Assembly (NCBI RefSeq): GCF_900104155.1
Contig: NZ_FMYB01000008.1
Coordinates: forward strand, 1 to 64,000
Length of the DNA: 64,000 bases
From: Butyrivibrio sp. INlla16
GTDB taxonomy: Bacteria > Bacillota > Clostridia > Lachnospirales > Lachnospiraceae
Reading direction: 5' to 3'
In this document: in pieces, positions 24,765 to 34,252 of the stretch
Position numbering within the stretch: position 1 is the stretch's first letter
Layout: every line of letters begins with the position of its first letter
Notes under the pieces: model-generated
Told to the model about the DNA's origin: nothing
The model's database searches: none
What the model saw: only the letters and a program-made list of their open reading frames with translations
Translations under genes and position numbers: made by a program

Positions 24765-26405
24765 ATGGAGCATTTAATCAGAAATCCAATAATTCCGGGA
24801 TTTTATCCCGATCCTTCCATATGCAGAGTGGGAGATGATTTTTATATAGCAAATTCAAGCTTCGAGCTGTGCCCGGGAATACCGATTTTTCACAGTAAGG
24901 ACCTTGCGCACTGGAAGCAAATAGGCTATGCAATGACACCGGAGAACGGCTTCTATACTGACGCCAACCTGTTTTCCGGCGGAGTTATGGCACCTACAAT
25001 ACGCTATCACAAGGGAACATTCTATATTATAAATTGTAACTTTGGGGATAAGGGCAACTTTATAGTAACAGCGAAGGATCCCAAGGGACCGTGGTCACAG
25101 CCTCATTACATTACAGACATTCAGGATATTGACTGCTCCATATTCTTCGACGACGATGACAAGTGTTATCTGGTCAGTCCCGGTGAGGATAAAGAGCAGG
25201 ATAACAACAGGGCTTTCTATTTAACACCTTATGATATTGAGAATTTCAAGGTCTGCGGTGAGAGAAAGAAAATTTGGAACAGTGCGATGAGAGGAGCCTG
25301 GGCTCCTGAATCTCCTCATATCTATCATGTTGGCGATTACTACTATCTGATGATCGCTGAGGGCGGCACAGAGCACAACCATTCCGTAATGATCGCAAGA
25401 AGCAAGACCATAGACGGCTGGTATGAGGGAAACCCCGCGAATCCGGTACTCACACACAGACACCTTGGATGGGATTATCCTATTGAAAATGTCGGCCATG
25501 CAGATCTTGTGGAGACACCTCAGGGGAAATGGTACGCCGTTATGCTGGGTGTCAGAATAATCGATGGTCAGCACATGAACATGGGACGAGAGTCCTTCAT
25601 CTGCCCTGTGGAATGGCAGAGAGGATGGCCGGTTTTCAGCAAGGAAACAGGAAAAGTTGAGCTGAGCTATCCTGCGGATCCGAATCTTCCGTGGTGCGAG
25701 GATGGGGATGAAATATCCGCAGACAGAGATGATTTTGATGGAAAAACACTTGACATAGATTGGAGCTTCTGGGGAACACCTTCGGAGGACTACTACAAAA
25801 TAGAAGACAGCGCATTACAGCTTAAGTGCCTTAAGAGAGGTATGACAAGAAAGCTTCAGCCTGTGAGTTTTGCACCGAAAACCGAAAAGGATGAGAACGT
25901 AGCCTTTGTAGGCAGAAGACAGAGACACATAGACTTTTCATTCGAAATCAGCATGGACTTCAAGGCAGGCACAAATGAAGGGATAAGTGAAAGCGCAGGC
26001 ATGGTGATAATGCAGCAGTGCAATCACCAGTACCGCTTCGAGAAAAAAAGCAAGGACGGAAAACAGATTATTGCACTTGTACTTGTGACTACAAAGCAGA
26101 AGGGACTTCCTTTCATGCCGGGATATGAGAGTGAGTCAACTGAGACCATCTTAAAGGAATGCGAGGTGGAATTTGACGGACCTGTAATTCTAAGGCTTGA
26201 AGCAAAGGGACAGGACTATAATTTCTACATGGGACAGACTGCGGATAACCTGGAAGAGTTCTACGCACATGCAGACGGAAAGAAGATAAACCCCGAAGAG
26301 GTTGGCGGCATGGTCGGAACCATGCTGGGAATGTTTGCATCCGGTAACGGAAGTGAATCCGATAACATTGCAAAGTTTGACTACGCTGGATATACAGGCA
26401 GATAA
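24765..26405 (+). CDS. GH43 beta-xylosidase / arabinofuranosidase
   Basis: Inverting glycosidase of 546 residues. The five-bladed propeller fills about residues 1-320, with general base Asp16 (GFYPDPSI), modulator Asp123 (DIDCSIF) and general acid Glu182 (WAPESPH). A C-terminal concanavalin-like GH43_C2 domain follows, as in xylosidases of subfamilies 10-12. There is no signal peptide. GGGAG precedes the ATG at 24765; an ATG at 24747 overlaps the esterase stop and was not used. It forms an operon with the esterase and the GH3 enzyme (26-base gap). It likely trims xylose or arabinose from xylo-oligosaccharides. Confidence 0.92.
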   Translation: MEHLIRNPIIPGFYPDPSICRVGDDFYIANSSFELCPGIPIFHSKDLAHWKQIGYAMTPENGFYTDANLFSGGVMAPTIRYHKGTFYIINCNFGDKGNFIVTAKDPKGPWSQPHYITDIQDIDCSIFFDDDDKCYLVSPGEDKEQDNNRAFYLTPYDIENFKVCGERKKIWNSAMRGAWAPESPHIYHVGDYYYLMIAEGGTEHNHSVMIARSKTIDGWYEGNPANPVLTHRHLGWDYPIENVGHADLVETPQGKWYAVMLGVRIIDGQHMNMGRESFICPVEWQRGWPVFSKETGKVELSYPADPNLPWCEDGDEISADRDDFDGKTLDIDWSFWGTPSEDYYKIEDSALQLKCLKRGMTRKLQPVSFAPKTEKDENVAFVGRRQRHIDFSFEISMDFKAGTNEGISESAGMVIMQQCNHQYRFEKKSKDGKQIIALVLVTTKQKGLPFMPGYESESTETILKECEVEFDGPVILRLEAKGQDYNFYMGQTADNLEEFYAHADGKKINPEEVGGMVGTMLGMFASGNGSESDNIAKFDYAGYTGR

Positions 26406-26431
26406 AAAAGGCATAATAAGAGAGGGCAAAA

Positions 26432-28672
26432 ATGGGTATAGCATTAACAAAAGAGCAGACAAATAGGGTGGAAGAGTTGCTCTCAAAAATGACATTAACT
26501 GAAAAGATCGGACAGATGAATCAGGAGTCCGTTTCGATTGTGGGAGGCTTTGATGTGCCTTTTGAACAGCTCATCGAGATGATGACTGACGGAAGACTCT
26601 CGAAAGAAGAGTTTGAAACCATCATGAAAACCGCAAAGACCGACTACCATGAGGATGCAATCAGAGAAGGAAAAGTGGGATCACTCATGGTGCAGGATCC
26701 CGAGAAGTGCAACGAACTTCAGAAAATTGCGGTGGAGGAGACACGACTCGGAATTCCGCTTATCTTCGGACTTGATGTAATTCACGGATTCAGATCGGTT
26801 TATCCGATTGCAATAGCGGAGGCAGGCTCCTTTGACACAGAGCTTATGGAGAAAACTGCTGCGATGGCGGCTAAGGAATCCAGATGCGCAGGCGTTGCCT
26901 GGCATTTTGCGCCTATGCTCGATGTCGCAAGGGATGCAAGATGGGGAAGAGTATCCGAGGGACCGGGAGAAGACCCGTATCTTGGCTCATGCTTTGCAAG
27001 GGCGAAGGTTAGAGGACTTCAGAACGACCACTCTGAAAATGAAAACTACGTGGCAGCATGTCTTAAACACTTTGTGGGATATGGCGCGGCAGAGGCTGGC
27101 AAGGACTACAACACTGTAAGCATGGCTAACCACATTTTATATAACAATTATCTCGTGCCCTTCAGGGCAGCAGTGGAGGAAGGCGCGCAGACAGCTATGG
27201 CGTCCTTCAACGATTTGAATGGTGTTCCCAGCACTGTGAATAAGTGGACGCTCCGTGACATCCTTAAGGACAACATGGGACTTCCGGGATTTGTCGTAAG
27301 TGATGCCAATGCAATAAAAGAATGTGTGGTTCACGGCATCGCCGAGGACGAGAAGGATGCAGGCGAAAAGTCAGCAAATGCCGGACTCGACATGGACATG
27401 GGAACGGAAATATATATTCAGAACCTTGAGAAGTCCGTAGAGGAAGGCAAGGTTTCAATGGAAGCTATAGACGATGCCTGCCGCAGAGTTCTGTCCGTAA
27501 AGATGTGGCTTGGTCTCTTTGATCATCCCTATGTGTCCGAAGAGGTGATGAAGAGATACGAAGAGATACCGAAAGAGCACAAAGAACTTGCACTTGCTTC
27601 TGCAGAGAAGTCTGCAGTTCTGCTGAAAAATGAAGGTGGTTTACTGCCCCTTAAAAAGGACACTAAAATCAGTCTTGTAGGAAGTCTTGCCGACAACAGG
27701 TCTGAGGTAGTTGGAGCCTGGGCAATAAGCTGGAAGGAAAAGGACTGCGTTTCTATTTTAGATGGAATGAAGCAGGAATTTTCAAATGTAAATTACTATC
27801 CCTGCGGTGGTCCCGAGGGTGATATAAATGATGATGAAGTCAAGGCTGCCTGCGATAACGGCGATGTGATCGTTGCGGTTCTCGGAGAAACTGTTGCTAT
27901 GTCAGGCGAAGCTTCCTCAAGAGCGGACATCACACTGCCCGGAAAACAAAGAGAGCTTCTGCAAAAGCTCATTGCTTCCGGAAAGCCGGTGGTTCTGGTT
28001 CTTATGAACGGAAGACCGCTTGCCCTTCAGTGGGAAGCAGAGAATGTTCCTGCAATCCTTGAGGGTTGGCATCTTGGAATTCAGATGGGTAATGCGATAG
28101 CACACATTCTTTCAGGTAAAAAGAATCCTGAGGGAAGACTCTCATCTTCATTCCCTGCAGTTACGGGACAGTGCCCGATCTACTACAATCATCCAAACAC
28201 GGGAAGACCTGCGGGCAACTTCAAGTTCACCTCGAGATATCTCGATGCACCGTTCACCGCGCTCTATCCGTTTGGATACGGACTTTCCTACACAAGCTTC
28301 GAGTATTCAGACCTTGCAGTAACCGAGGACAACGATGCACTCAAAATCTCTGTTAAGGTTAAAAACACCGGTGACAGAGAAGGCACCGAGACTGTTCAAT
28401 TTTATATGCAGGATGTCGCTGCATCAATCGTAAGACCCGTTAAGGAGCTTAAGTGTTTTGAAAAAGTTGAATTAAACCCCGGCGAGGAAAAAACTGTAGA
28501 GGTAAAACTTTTAAAGAAGCATATGGGCTTCTGGAACAATCATGGTAAGTACTGCCTGGAGGACGGACTTTTCAGAATCTATGCAGGTGCGGACTCAGCT
28601 ACAGAACTGTGCGAAAAAATAAGAGTAGGGTTTGAAGGCGTCGAGAAGGAGCCGGATTATCCTACAGAATAA
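26432..28672 (+). CDS. GH3 beta-glucosidase / beta-xylosidase
   Basis: Retaining exo-glycosidase of 746 residues. The TIM-like domain contains GLDVIHGFRSVYPIAIA and the KHFVGYGAAE motif; nucleophile Asp291 is in GFVVSDANAIKE, where the usual Trp after SD is Ala. The alpha/beta sandwich (about 390-590) and a C-terminal fibronectin-III domain (about 640-735) follow. With no secretion signal it acts inside the cell on beta-linked xylose or glucose. It is followed by a palindromic repeat and then the GH106-like gene, probably in the same transcript. Confidence 0.92.
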   Translation: MGIALTKEQTNRVEELLSKMTLTEKIGQMNQESVSIVGGFDVPFEQLIEMMTDGRLSKEEFETIMKTAKTDYHEDAIREGKVGSLMVQDPEKCNELQKIAVEETRLGIPLIFGLDVIHGFRSVYPIAIAEAGSFDTELMEKTAAMAAKESRCAGVAWHFAPMLDVARDARWGRVSEGPGEDPYLGSCFARAKVRGLQNDHSENENYVAACLKHFVGYGAAEAGKDYNTVSMANHILYNNYLVPFRAAVEEGAQTAMASFNDLNGVPSTVNKWTLRDILKDNMGLPGFVVSDANAIKECVVHGIAEDEKDAGEKSANAGLDMDMGTEIYIQNLEKSVEEGKVSMEAIDDACRRVLSVKMWLGLFDHPYVSEEVMKRYEEIPKEHKELALASAEKSAVLLKNEGGLLPLKKDTKISLVGSLADNRSEVVGAWAISWKEKDCVSILDGMKQEFSNVNYYPCGGPEGDINDDEVKAACDNGDVIVAVLGETVAMSGEASSRADITLPGKQRELLQKLIASGKPVVLVLMNGRPLALQWEAENVPAILEGWHLGIQMGNAIAHILSGKKNPEGRLSSSFPAVTGQCPIYYNHPNTGRPAGNFKFTSRYLDAPFTALYPFGYGLSYTSFEYSDLAVTEDNDALKISVKVKNTGDREGTETVQFYMQDVAASIVRPVKELKCFEKVELNPGEEKTVEVKLLKKHMGFWNNHGKYCLEDGLFRIYAGADSATELCEKIRVGFEGVEKEPDYPTE

Positions 28673-28673
28673 A

Positions 28674-28713
28674 GCCTTCCCCTCATCTGGCAGCGAAGCT
28701 GCCAGATGAGGGG
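28674..28713 (+). repeat. Palindromic intergenic repeat, variant copy
   Basis: CCCCTCATCTGGCAGC (28679-28694) and GCTGCCAGATGAGGGG (28698-28713) form a perfect 16-bp inverted repeat around GAA, preceded by AAGCCTTC. It shares AAGCCTTC, the GAA loop and GATGAGGGG with the copies at 11228 and 17963 but has one long stem instead of two. It lies directly after a stop codon and before a ribosome-binding site. Confidence 0.85.
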
Positions 28714-28735
28714 AAAAATATAAAGGAGAACAATC

Positions 28736-31372
28736 ATGAACAACTATATCTTCCCGTTTTTATGGATGCGCGGCGAGGACGAAGCCACCATCCGCAAGGA
28801 AATGGAAAAAATAGACGAATGCGGCATAAAGGCCGTCTGCGTGGAAGCGAGACCGCACAAGGATTTCTGCGGTCCCGGCTGGTGGCATGACATGGACATT
28901 GTCATTGACGAAGCAAAGAAGCGCGACATGAAAATATGGATACTGGACGATAAACACTTTCCCACAGGCTACGCCAACGGACTTATCGAGGAAAAGTATC
29001 CCGAAAGGAAAAAGCAGTATCTTGCATGTACTGCCTGCGATGTATTCGGTTCCGTGAGATCGCGCACACTTAACGTTCGCCGCATGATGAAGCCTACCAT
29101 AGGCTTCTGGCAGATAGGACAACCGGAAAACGATGCCGAGAGAGAAAAGAATAAGATACTCTCAATCATGGCTGTGCCCTTCGCAGAGGGCAACCGTTTT
29201 CATGAAAAAGAGATAAACCTCATGGGCCAGTACCATGGACAGGATGAGATAACCTTCACTCTCCCCAAGGGACAGTGGAGGATACATGTGCTTTACACAA
29301 CCTGCACCGACGGTGGTAACGAGAGCTACATCAACATGATAGACAGCGTTTCCGCGCATACTCAGATAGAGGGGGTTTACGAGGAGCACTATAAGCACTA
29401 CGGGGATCTTTTCGGAAATGTGATCGCGGGCTTCTTTTCAGATGAACCGCAGCTTGGAAATACAATGGAGCAAGGCTACGATACGAAGCTAGGTAAGCCC
29501 GGTATGCAGCTTCCCTGGAGCGATGAGCTTGCACAGATGCTGAAGGAGCGCTGCGGAGAAGACTATCAGAGACTTCTTGCCTTCCTTTTTGCAGAGGGTG
29601 AGGAGAAAAAGGACGAGCCTCAGATCCGCTATGACTACATGGATTGTGTTTCCAGACTTTATCAGAAGAACTTTTCGGAGCCCATCGGCAGATGGTGCCA
29701 TGAGCATGGTGTCGAATATATAGGACACGTGGTTGAGGACAACGGAGTTCATTCAAGACTTGGCCTGGGAGATGCCCACTGGTTCCGCGCAATCAGCGGC
29801 CAGGACATGGCTGGTATTGACGTAATCGGAGGCCAGGTGGTATTCGGCGCGCCGGTTCAGGAGAGAAAGGGCATGGGACCGCTTGTTCTCGATGGCGAGT
29901 TCTATCACTATGCCTTAGGAAAAATGGGTGCCTCAGCGGGTCACCTTGATCCGAAGAAAAAAGGCCGCACTATGTGTGAACTTTTCGGAGCCTACGGATG
30001 GAACTTCGGAGTGCGCGATCAGAAGAGACTTCTTGATCACCTTCTTGTGAGAGGTATCAATCATCTTGTTCCGCATGCATTTTCCATGGCACAGTATCCG
30101 GATTTCGACTGCCCGCCGCATTTCTATGCAGGTGGAAACAACCCGGAATTTCCATATTTTGCAGAACTCATGAAGTATGCAAACAGAATGTGCGACCTCT
30201 TAAACGGCGGTGTCCACAAAGCAAGAATAGCTGTGCTCTATGACGGCGAGGGCGACTGGAGCGGTTCATGCATGCCGATGCAGAGAGTGTGCCGCGCGCT
30301 CACAACGAATCAGATAGAGTTCGACATCATATGCCTGGATATGCTGTGTGACCTCAAGGCCTATAACGGCTATGCGGACGGAAACAAAGTATGCATAAAC
30401 GGAGAGACCTTTGATGTGCTTCTTGTGCCCTATGCGGAGTATCTCCCCGAGAGGCTCTATGAGTTTAAGAAGGAAAATCCTACCTTCCCCGTTTACTTTG
30501 TCGGTGGCTACCCGAAGTCCATGCTTATGGATGAAGTGAGAAAAGCGCCTGCGAAAGAGGAATGGAAGAAGCTTTTCAGCATGGTCAGCCTTGATGAGGT
30601 GTCGGGAGAGCTTGAGTGCAACGACTGGAGCAAGCCTTTCCTTGATGAGGAGTTTTCGGAGCTCACACTCTACCATTATGAAAAAGAAGGTAAGCAGATC
30701 ATTATGCTTATGAACGAGTCTCCCGAGGAAGATTTTAACGGCGTGATAAATCTTCCGTTTGAGGGAAGTGCAGTATATGTCGACGCCTTCAGACAGAAAA
30801 AATGGGCGCTTAGCAGGATGGCAGACGGCAGGGTAAGAATCGAAGTCCCAGCAGGTGAGAGCTGTCTATTAATAGAAGAGGACGGAGAGGGGCTAAAGCC
30901 CTATTGCTCACTTTCCGGAAGACTTCGCGCTGCGGATAAGATAGAAGATATCTCCCACGAGTGGAAGGTCTCTGCAACAAAAGCAAAAGATTATCCCACT
31001 TTTTCAGAGGAGGAGACCTATAGAGATCTGGAGCCCTATAGCGATGCGCACCCGGATTTTGCAGGTGTCCTTCGATACAGGAAAAATGTCACCATAGGCC
31101 GCCCTGTGAAGGAAGCCTACCTTGAGATGGAACAGGTTTATGATGTGGTTAAGCTTTTTGTAAACGGAAAGGAGTCTGAAGTAAGGCTCACTCCGCCCTA
31201 CACGGTAAGCATCGGTGAACTTCTGAAGGAGGGTGAAAACGAGATTCTCTGCGAAGTTGCAACAACACCCGCCAGAGACCAGAGAAACTACCCCTCTGTA
31301 CCTTTTGACTTTAATCATGAAACCATAGACCCGACGGGTATTTGCGGGAAGGTGAGACTATACCTCAAATAA
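28736..31372 (+). CDS. Putative glycoside hydrolase, GH106-like architecture
   Basis: An 878-residue cytoplasmic enzyme. The N-terminal barrel has IDECGIKAVCVEARPHKDF, GPGWWHDMDIVIDEAKKRDM and IWILDDKHFPTG, a pattern seen in the GH106 alpha-L-rhamnosidase-like superfamily (PF17132-type). GFFSDEPQLG and GHVVEDN provide candidate carboxylates, and the C-terminal 120 residues form a jelly roll with VVKLFVNGKE typical of GH2/GH106 tails. AAAGGAG precedes the ATG. It follows the GH3 gene in a xylan-type cluster and could remove a rhamnose or uronic acid side group. I cannot place the catalytic residues with certainty, so family and substrate are tentative. Confidence 0.6.
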   Translation: MNNYIFPFLWMRGEDEATIRKEMEKIDECGIKAVCVEARPHKDFCGPGWWHDMDIVIDEAKKRDMKIWILDDKHFPTGYANGLIEEKYPERKKQYLACTACDVFGSVRSRTLNVRRMMKPTIGFWQIGQPENDAEREKNKILSIMAVPFAEGNRFHEKEINLMGQYHGQDEITFTLPKGQWRIHVLYTTCTDGGNESYINMIDSVSAHTQIEGVYEEHYKHYGDLFGNVIAGFFSDEPQLGNTMEQGYDTKLGKPGMQLPWSDELAQMLKERCGEDYQRLLAFLFAEGEEKKDEPQIRYDYMDCVSRLYQKNFSEPIGRWCHEHGVEYIGHVVEDNGVHSRLGLGDAHWFRAISGQDMAGIDVIGGQVVFGAPVQERKGMGPLVLDGEFYHYALGKMGASAGHLDPKKKGRTMCELFGAYGWNFGVRDQKRLLDHLLVRGINHLVPHAFSMAQYPDFDCPPHFYAGGNNPEFPYFAELMKYANRMCDLLNGGVHKARIAVLYDGEGDWSGSCMPMQRVCRALTTNQIEFDIICLDMLCDLKAYNGYADGNKVCINGETFDVLLVPYAEYLPERLYEFKKENPTFPVYFVGGYPKSMLMDEVRKAPAKEEWKKLFSMVSLDEVSGELECNDWSKPFLDEEFSELTLYHYEKEGKQIIMLMNESPEEDFNGVINLPFEGSAVYVDAFRQKKWALSRMADGRVRIEVPAGESCLLIEEDGEGLKPYCSLSGRLRAADKIEDISHEWKVSATKAKDYPTFSEEETYRDLEPYSDAHPDFAGVLRYRKNVTIGRPVKEAYLEMEQVYDVVKLFVNGKESEVRLTPPYTVSIGELLKEGENEILCEVATTPARDQRNYPSVPFDFNHETIDPTGICGKVRLYLK

Positions 31373-31374
31373 AA

Positions 31375-31431
31375 AGCCTTCCCCCTCATATGCATGCAAC
31401 GAATATTTGACTTCTGTTGCATGCTTTTTTT
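31375..31431 (+). terminator. Repeat fragment followed by a strong terminator
   Basis: AAGCCTTCCCCCTCAT (from 31375) is a truncated piece of the palindromic repeat. GCATGCAAC (31392-31400) and GTTGCATGC (31416-31424) then pair perfectly, followed by seven T. This ends the GH43-GH3-GH106 operon. Confidence 0.88.
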
Positions 31432-31589
31432 ATGTCTTCAAACTTTTGCAATAAAAGGGCGGCTATATTCAATAGAGGGAAAAGCGGGCACCCTTCTTCC
31501 CGCGATATCATATGTACATCAAATGAAACACGCACATGTGCACAGCACTTGTGACGAACATATTTTTCAGTTTAGGGAGGATTATCAAA

Positions 31590-32705
31590 ATGAAAAAGAA
31601 ACTATTAGCAGGACTTCTTGCAGGCGTTATGGCATTATCACTTACAGCATGCGGCGGCTCATCCGCAGAGTCTACATCAGAATCAGCAGATACAGCACAG
31701 AGCACAGAGGCAGCTGCAGCTGAAGGCGCATCACACATCTATGTTCTTACAGCACCCGAGGATCACGGCTGGACAGGTTCCGTTGCAACATTTGCAAAGG
31801 AGAAGGTTGCAGAAGTGAACGGTGGCGGAAAGTACTCAGCAGAGGTTATCACCTGTGAGGACGCTGCTTACCAGATCACACAGATCGAGGACATCATCGC
31901 TAAGGGCGAGAAGGACATCACAGTAGTTGTTCAGCCTATCGATGACACAGTACAGTCAGCTATCCAGGAACTTGTAGATGCAGGAATTCCTTACGTAGCA
32001 TTTGACAGAATCATCGACGGCGTTGCATCAAGCGCAGTTTCAAACGTTAAGGGTGACAACGAAGGTATCGGCGCAGGTTCTGCAGCATACTTCGTATCAC
32101 TTGGAATGAAGCCCGGTGAAAAGGTATATGTTTACGAGGGCGACACTTCTTCAGTTACAACTCTTCGTGACCAGGGATTCACAGAGTATCTTCTTGGCGA
32201 GATCGAATTCGACGGACAGAAGATCGCTGATGATGCAAAGTGGACACAGGATCAGATCGATGCAAACATCACATATTCAGGCGCTATGAACTGGAGCCGT
32301 TCCGATACCAAGGCTGCTTTCGAGACACTTATGGGTGATTCTTCAAACACAGATATCAAGTGGTTCTACGCTGAGGATGATGAACTTGCAATGGGTATCC
32401 TTGAGGCACTTAAGGGTGGCGGAATCGACGATGCAGCTAAGGAAGCTTTCCTTGGAAACCAGCCCGTTATCACAGGCTGCGGCGGTCTTGATGAGCTTTA
32501 CGGCGTTCTTCGCGGTGAGGACTACACAGACATCACAGAGAAGCTTGGCGGCATCATGTCTGTAACATACAGCCCCAGCATGATCCAGACAGCAATCCAG
32601 GATATGGTTGATTCACTTGATGGCAAAGAGGTTACTCAGGACCACGTAATCGAGTGCCAGAACGTAACTTCTGACAACGTAGCTGACTTCGTAGGATTTA
32701 ACTAA
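31590..32705 (+). CDS. CUT2 sugar ABC transporter, substrate-binding lipoprotein
   Basis: A 371-residue lipoprotein: basic start MKKK, hydrophobic core, lipobox LTAC with the modified Cys at about 18, a Ser/Thr/Ala-rich linker, and a Peripla_BP_4 fold. Sugar-binding segments are DHGWTGSVATFAKEK, VVVQPIDDTVQSAI and the hinge VAFDRIIDG, as in galactose/xylose/rhamnose binders. AGGGAGG precedes the ATG at 31590. It is the first gene of a three-gene transporter operon. C-ended, optimised codons suggest high expression. The exact sugar is unknown; xylose, arabinose or rhamnose would suit the context. Confidence 0.9.
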   Translation: MKKKLLAGLLAGVMALSLTACGGSSAESTSESADTAQSTEAAAAEGASHIYVLTAPEDHGWTGSVATFAKEKVAEVNGGGKYSAEVITCEDAAYQITQIEDIIAKGEKDITVVVQPIDDTVQSAIQELVDAGIPYVAFDRIIDGVASSAVSNVKGDNEGIGAGSAAYFVSLGMKPGEKVYVYEGDTSSVTTLRDQGFTEYLLGEIEFDGQKIADDAKWTQDQIDANITYSGAMNWSRSDTKAAFETLMGDSSNTDIKWFYAEDDELAMGILEALKGGGIDDAAKEAFLGNQPVITGCGGLDELYGVLRGEDYTDITEKLGGIMSVTYSPSMIQTAIQDMVDSLDGKEVTQDHVIECQNVTSDNVADFVGFN

Positions 32706-32731
32706 ATCATAATGTAGGATAGGTAAAAATC

Positions 32732-34252
32732 ATGGCACTTCTTGAAATGAAAGGTATACGAAAGTCCTTCAGTGGTGTGCCGGTATTAAAGGGCGTGGAT
32801 CTTACAGTTGAGAAGGGTGAGATTCATGCCCTTCTCGGTGAGAACGGTGCAGGAAAATCCACACTTATGAACGTACTTACCGGAACAATACCGTGTGACG
32901 GCGGCAGCATCAGATTTGACGGGCAGGACCTTAAGAACATCACAGTAAGAAAAAGTGAACAGCTTGGAATAGCCTTCGTTCACCAGGAACTTAATCTCTT
33001 TAACGATCTTCGGGTTTTTGAAAATGTTTTCATAAACAGAGAGATCACCGGAGCTTTTGGAAAACTGAATAAAAAAGAAATGATCAGACAGTCCGAGGAA
33101 CTCTTTGAGAGACTGGGAATAAAAATGGATCCGAAGGCTATGGTGTCCGACCTAAGGACAGGAGACAAGCAGCTTCTTGAGATCAGTAAGGCTCTTCTTA
33201 CAGGGGCAAAGCTCCTCATACTTGATGAGCCCACCACCTCACTTAACAATGATGAGGTTGAGCACCTTTTCGGTATGGTAAAGGACCTGAAAAATAAAGG
33301 AATATCCTTCATCTTCATTTCACACAAGATGCCTGAGATTTTTGCCTACTGCGACTCTTATACCGTTTTCAGAAACGGAGAACTGATTGGAAGCGGTAAG
33401 ATCGCGGACACTACTCCTCCGGAGGTGACAAAGCTTATGGTTGGTCACGCCGAGGAGGCAGGAAGCTACGAAAAGAGAAAGACCGGAGATACGGTTTTGA
33501 AGCTCGAAAACTTGTCGGGTAAGGGCTTTAAAAACATTTCTTTTGAGGTAAAAAAAGGGGAGATTATAGGGCTGACCGGACTTCAGGGGTGCGGCAGCAG
33601 TGAACTTTTACAGTGTCTTTTCGGAATAACAGCGCCAATAGAGGGAACTTTGGAGATAAACGGAAAGCCTGTAAAAAGCGGTAGCGTTCACAAAGCTATG
33701 AAAGCGGGAGTAGGACTTCTTCCCGCAAACAGAAAAGAAACATCGGTAATACCGGATATGAGCCTTGTGGAGAATATGTATCTTGCGGAGCAGACGCTGT
33801 CCGCAGGAAAATTCCACATAAATAAAAAGGCTGAAACAGAGAAATACAACCGCTACCAGAAGCAGCTTAACATCAAGGCAGAATCGGGGAATTCGCCTAT
33901 TGTATCGCTGAGCGGCGGTAATCAGCAGAAGGTATTCATAGCAAGATGGCTTAACACAGATGCTAATATCCTTTTGTTCGACAACCCGACTCAGGGCATA
34001 GACGTCGGCGCAAAGGAAGAGATATACAAGCTGATCCTGTCTCTTGCAAATGAGGGCAAAACAGTACTTGTAAATACGCTCGAAATACCTGAGCTTCAGA
34101 AGGTAGCGGACAAATGTCTGATTTTCTATGAGGGACAAATAGCAGGGACTCTTAGTCACGAGGAGATAGAAGAGCACACAGTGATGATGATGTCCACAGG
34201 ACTTACGGAAACCGGAGCAAAGAAAAACGATAACGAGGTAACAGTGAAATGA
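32732..34252 (+). CDS. CUT2 sugar ABC transporter ATPase (RbsA/MglA/XylG type)
   Basis: Twin-cassette ATPase of 506 residues. The first cassette has Walker A GENGAGKST, Q-loop HQELNLF, and Walker B LLILDEPTTS. The second has the degenerate Walker A LQGCGSSELL usual for this family, signature LSGGNQQKV and Walker B LLFDNPTQGIDVGAKEEI. It powers uptake through the permease whose ATG overlaps its stop by four bases, showing translational coupling. It starts 26 bases after the binding-protein stop. Confidence 0.95.
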   Translation: MALLEMKGIRKSFSGVPVLKGVDLTVEKGEIHALLGENGAGKSTLMNVLTGTIPCDGGSIRFDGQDLKNITVRKSEQLGIAFVHQELNLFNDLRVFENVFINREITGAFGKLNKKEMIRQSEELFERLGIKMDPKAMVSDLRTGDKQLLEISKALLTGAKLLILDEPTTSLNNDEVEHLFGMVKDLKNKGISFIFISHKMPEIFAYCDSYTVFRNGELIGSGKIADTTPPEVTKLMVGHAEEAGSYEKRKTGDTVLKLENLSGKGFKNISFEVKKGEIIGLTGLQGCGSSELLQCLFGITAPIEGTLEINGKPVKSGSVHKAMKAGVGLLPANRKETSVIPDMSLVENMYLAEQTLSAGKFHINKKAETEKYNRYQKQLNIKAESGNSPIVSLSGGNQQKVFIARWLNTDANILLFDNPTQGIDVGAKEEIYKLILSLANEGKTVLVNTLEIPELQKVADKCLIFYEGQIAGTLSHEEIEEHTVMMMSTGLTETGAKKNDNEVTVK

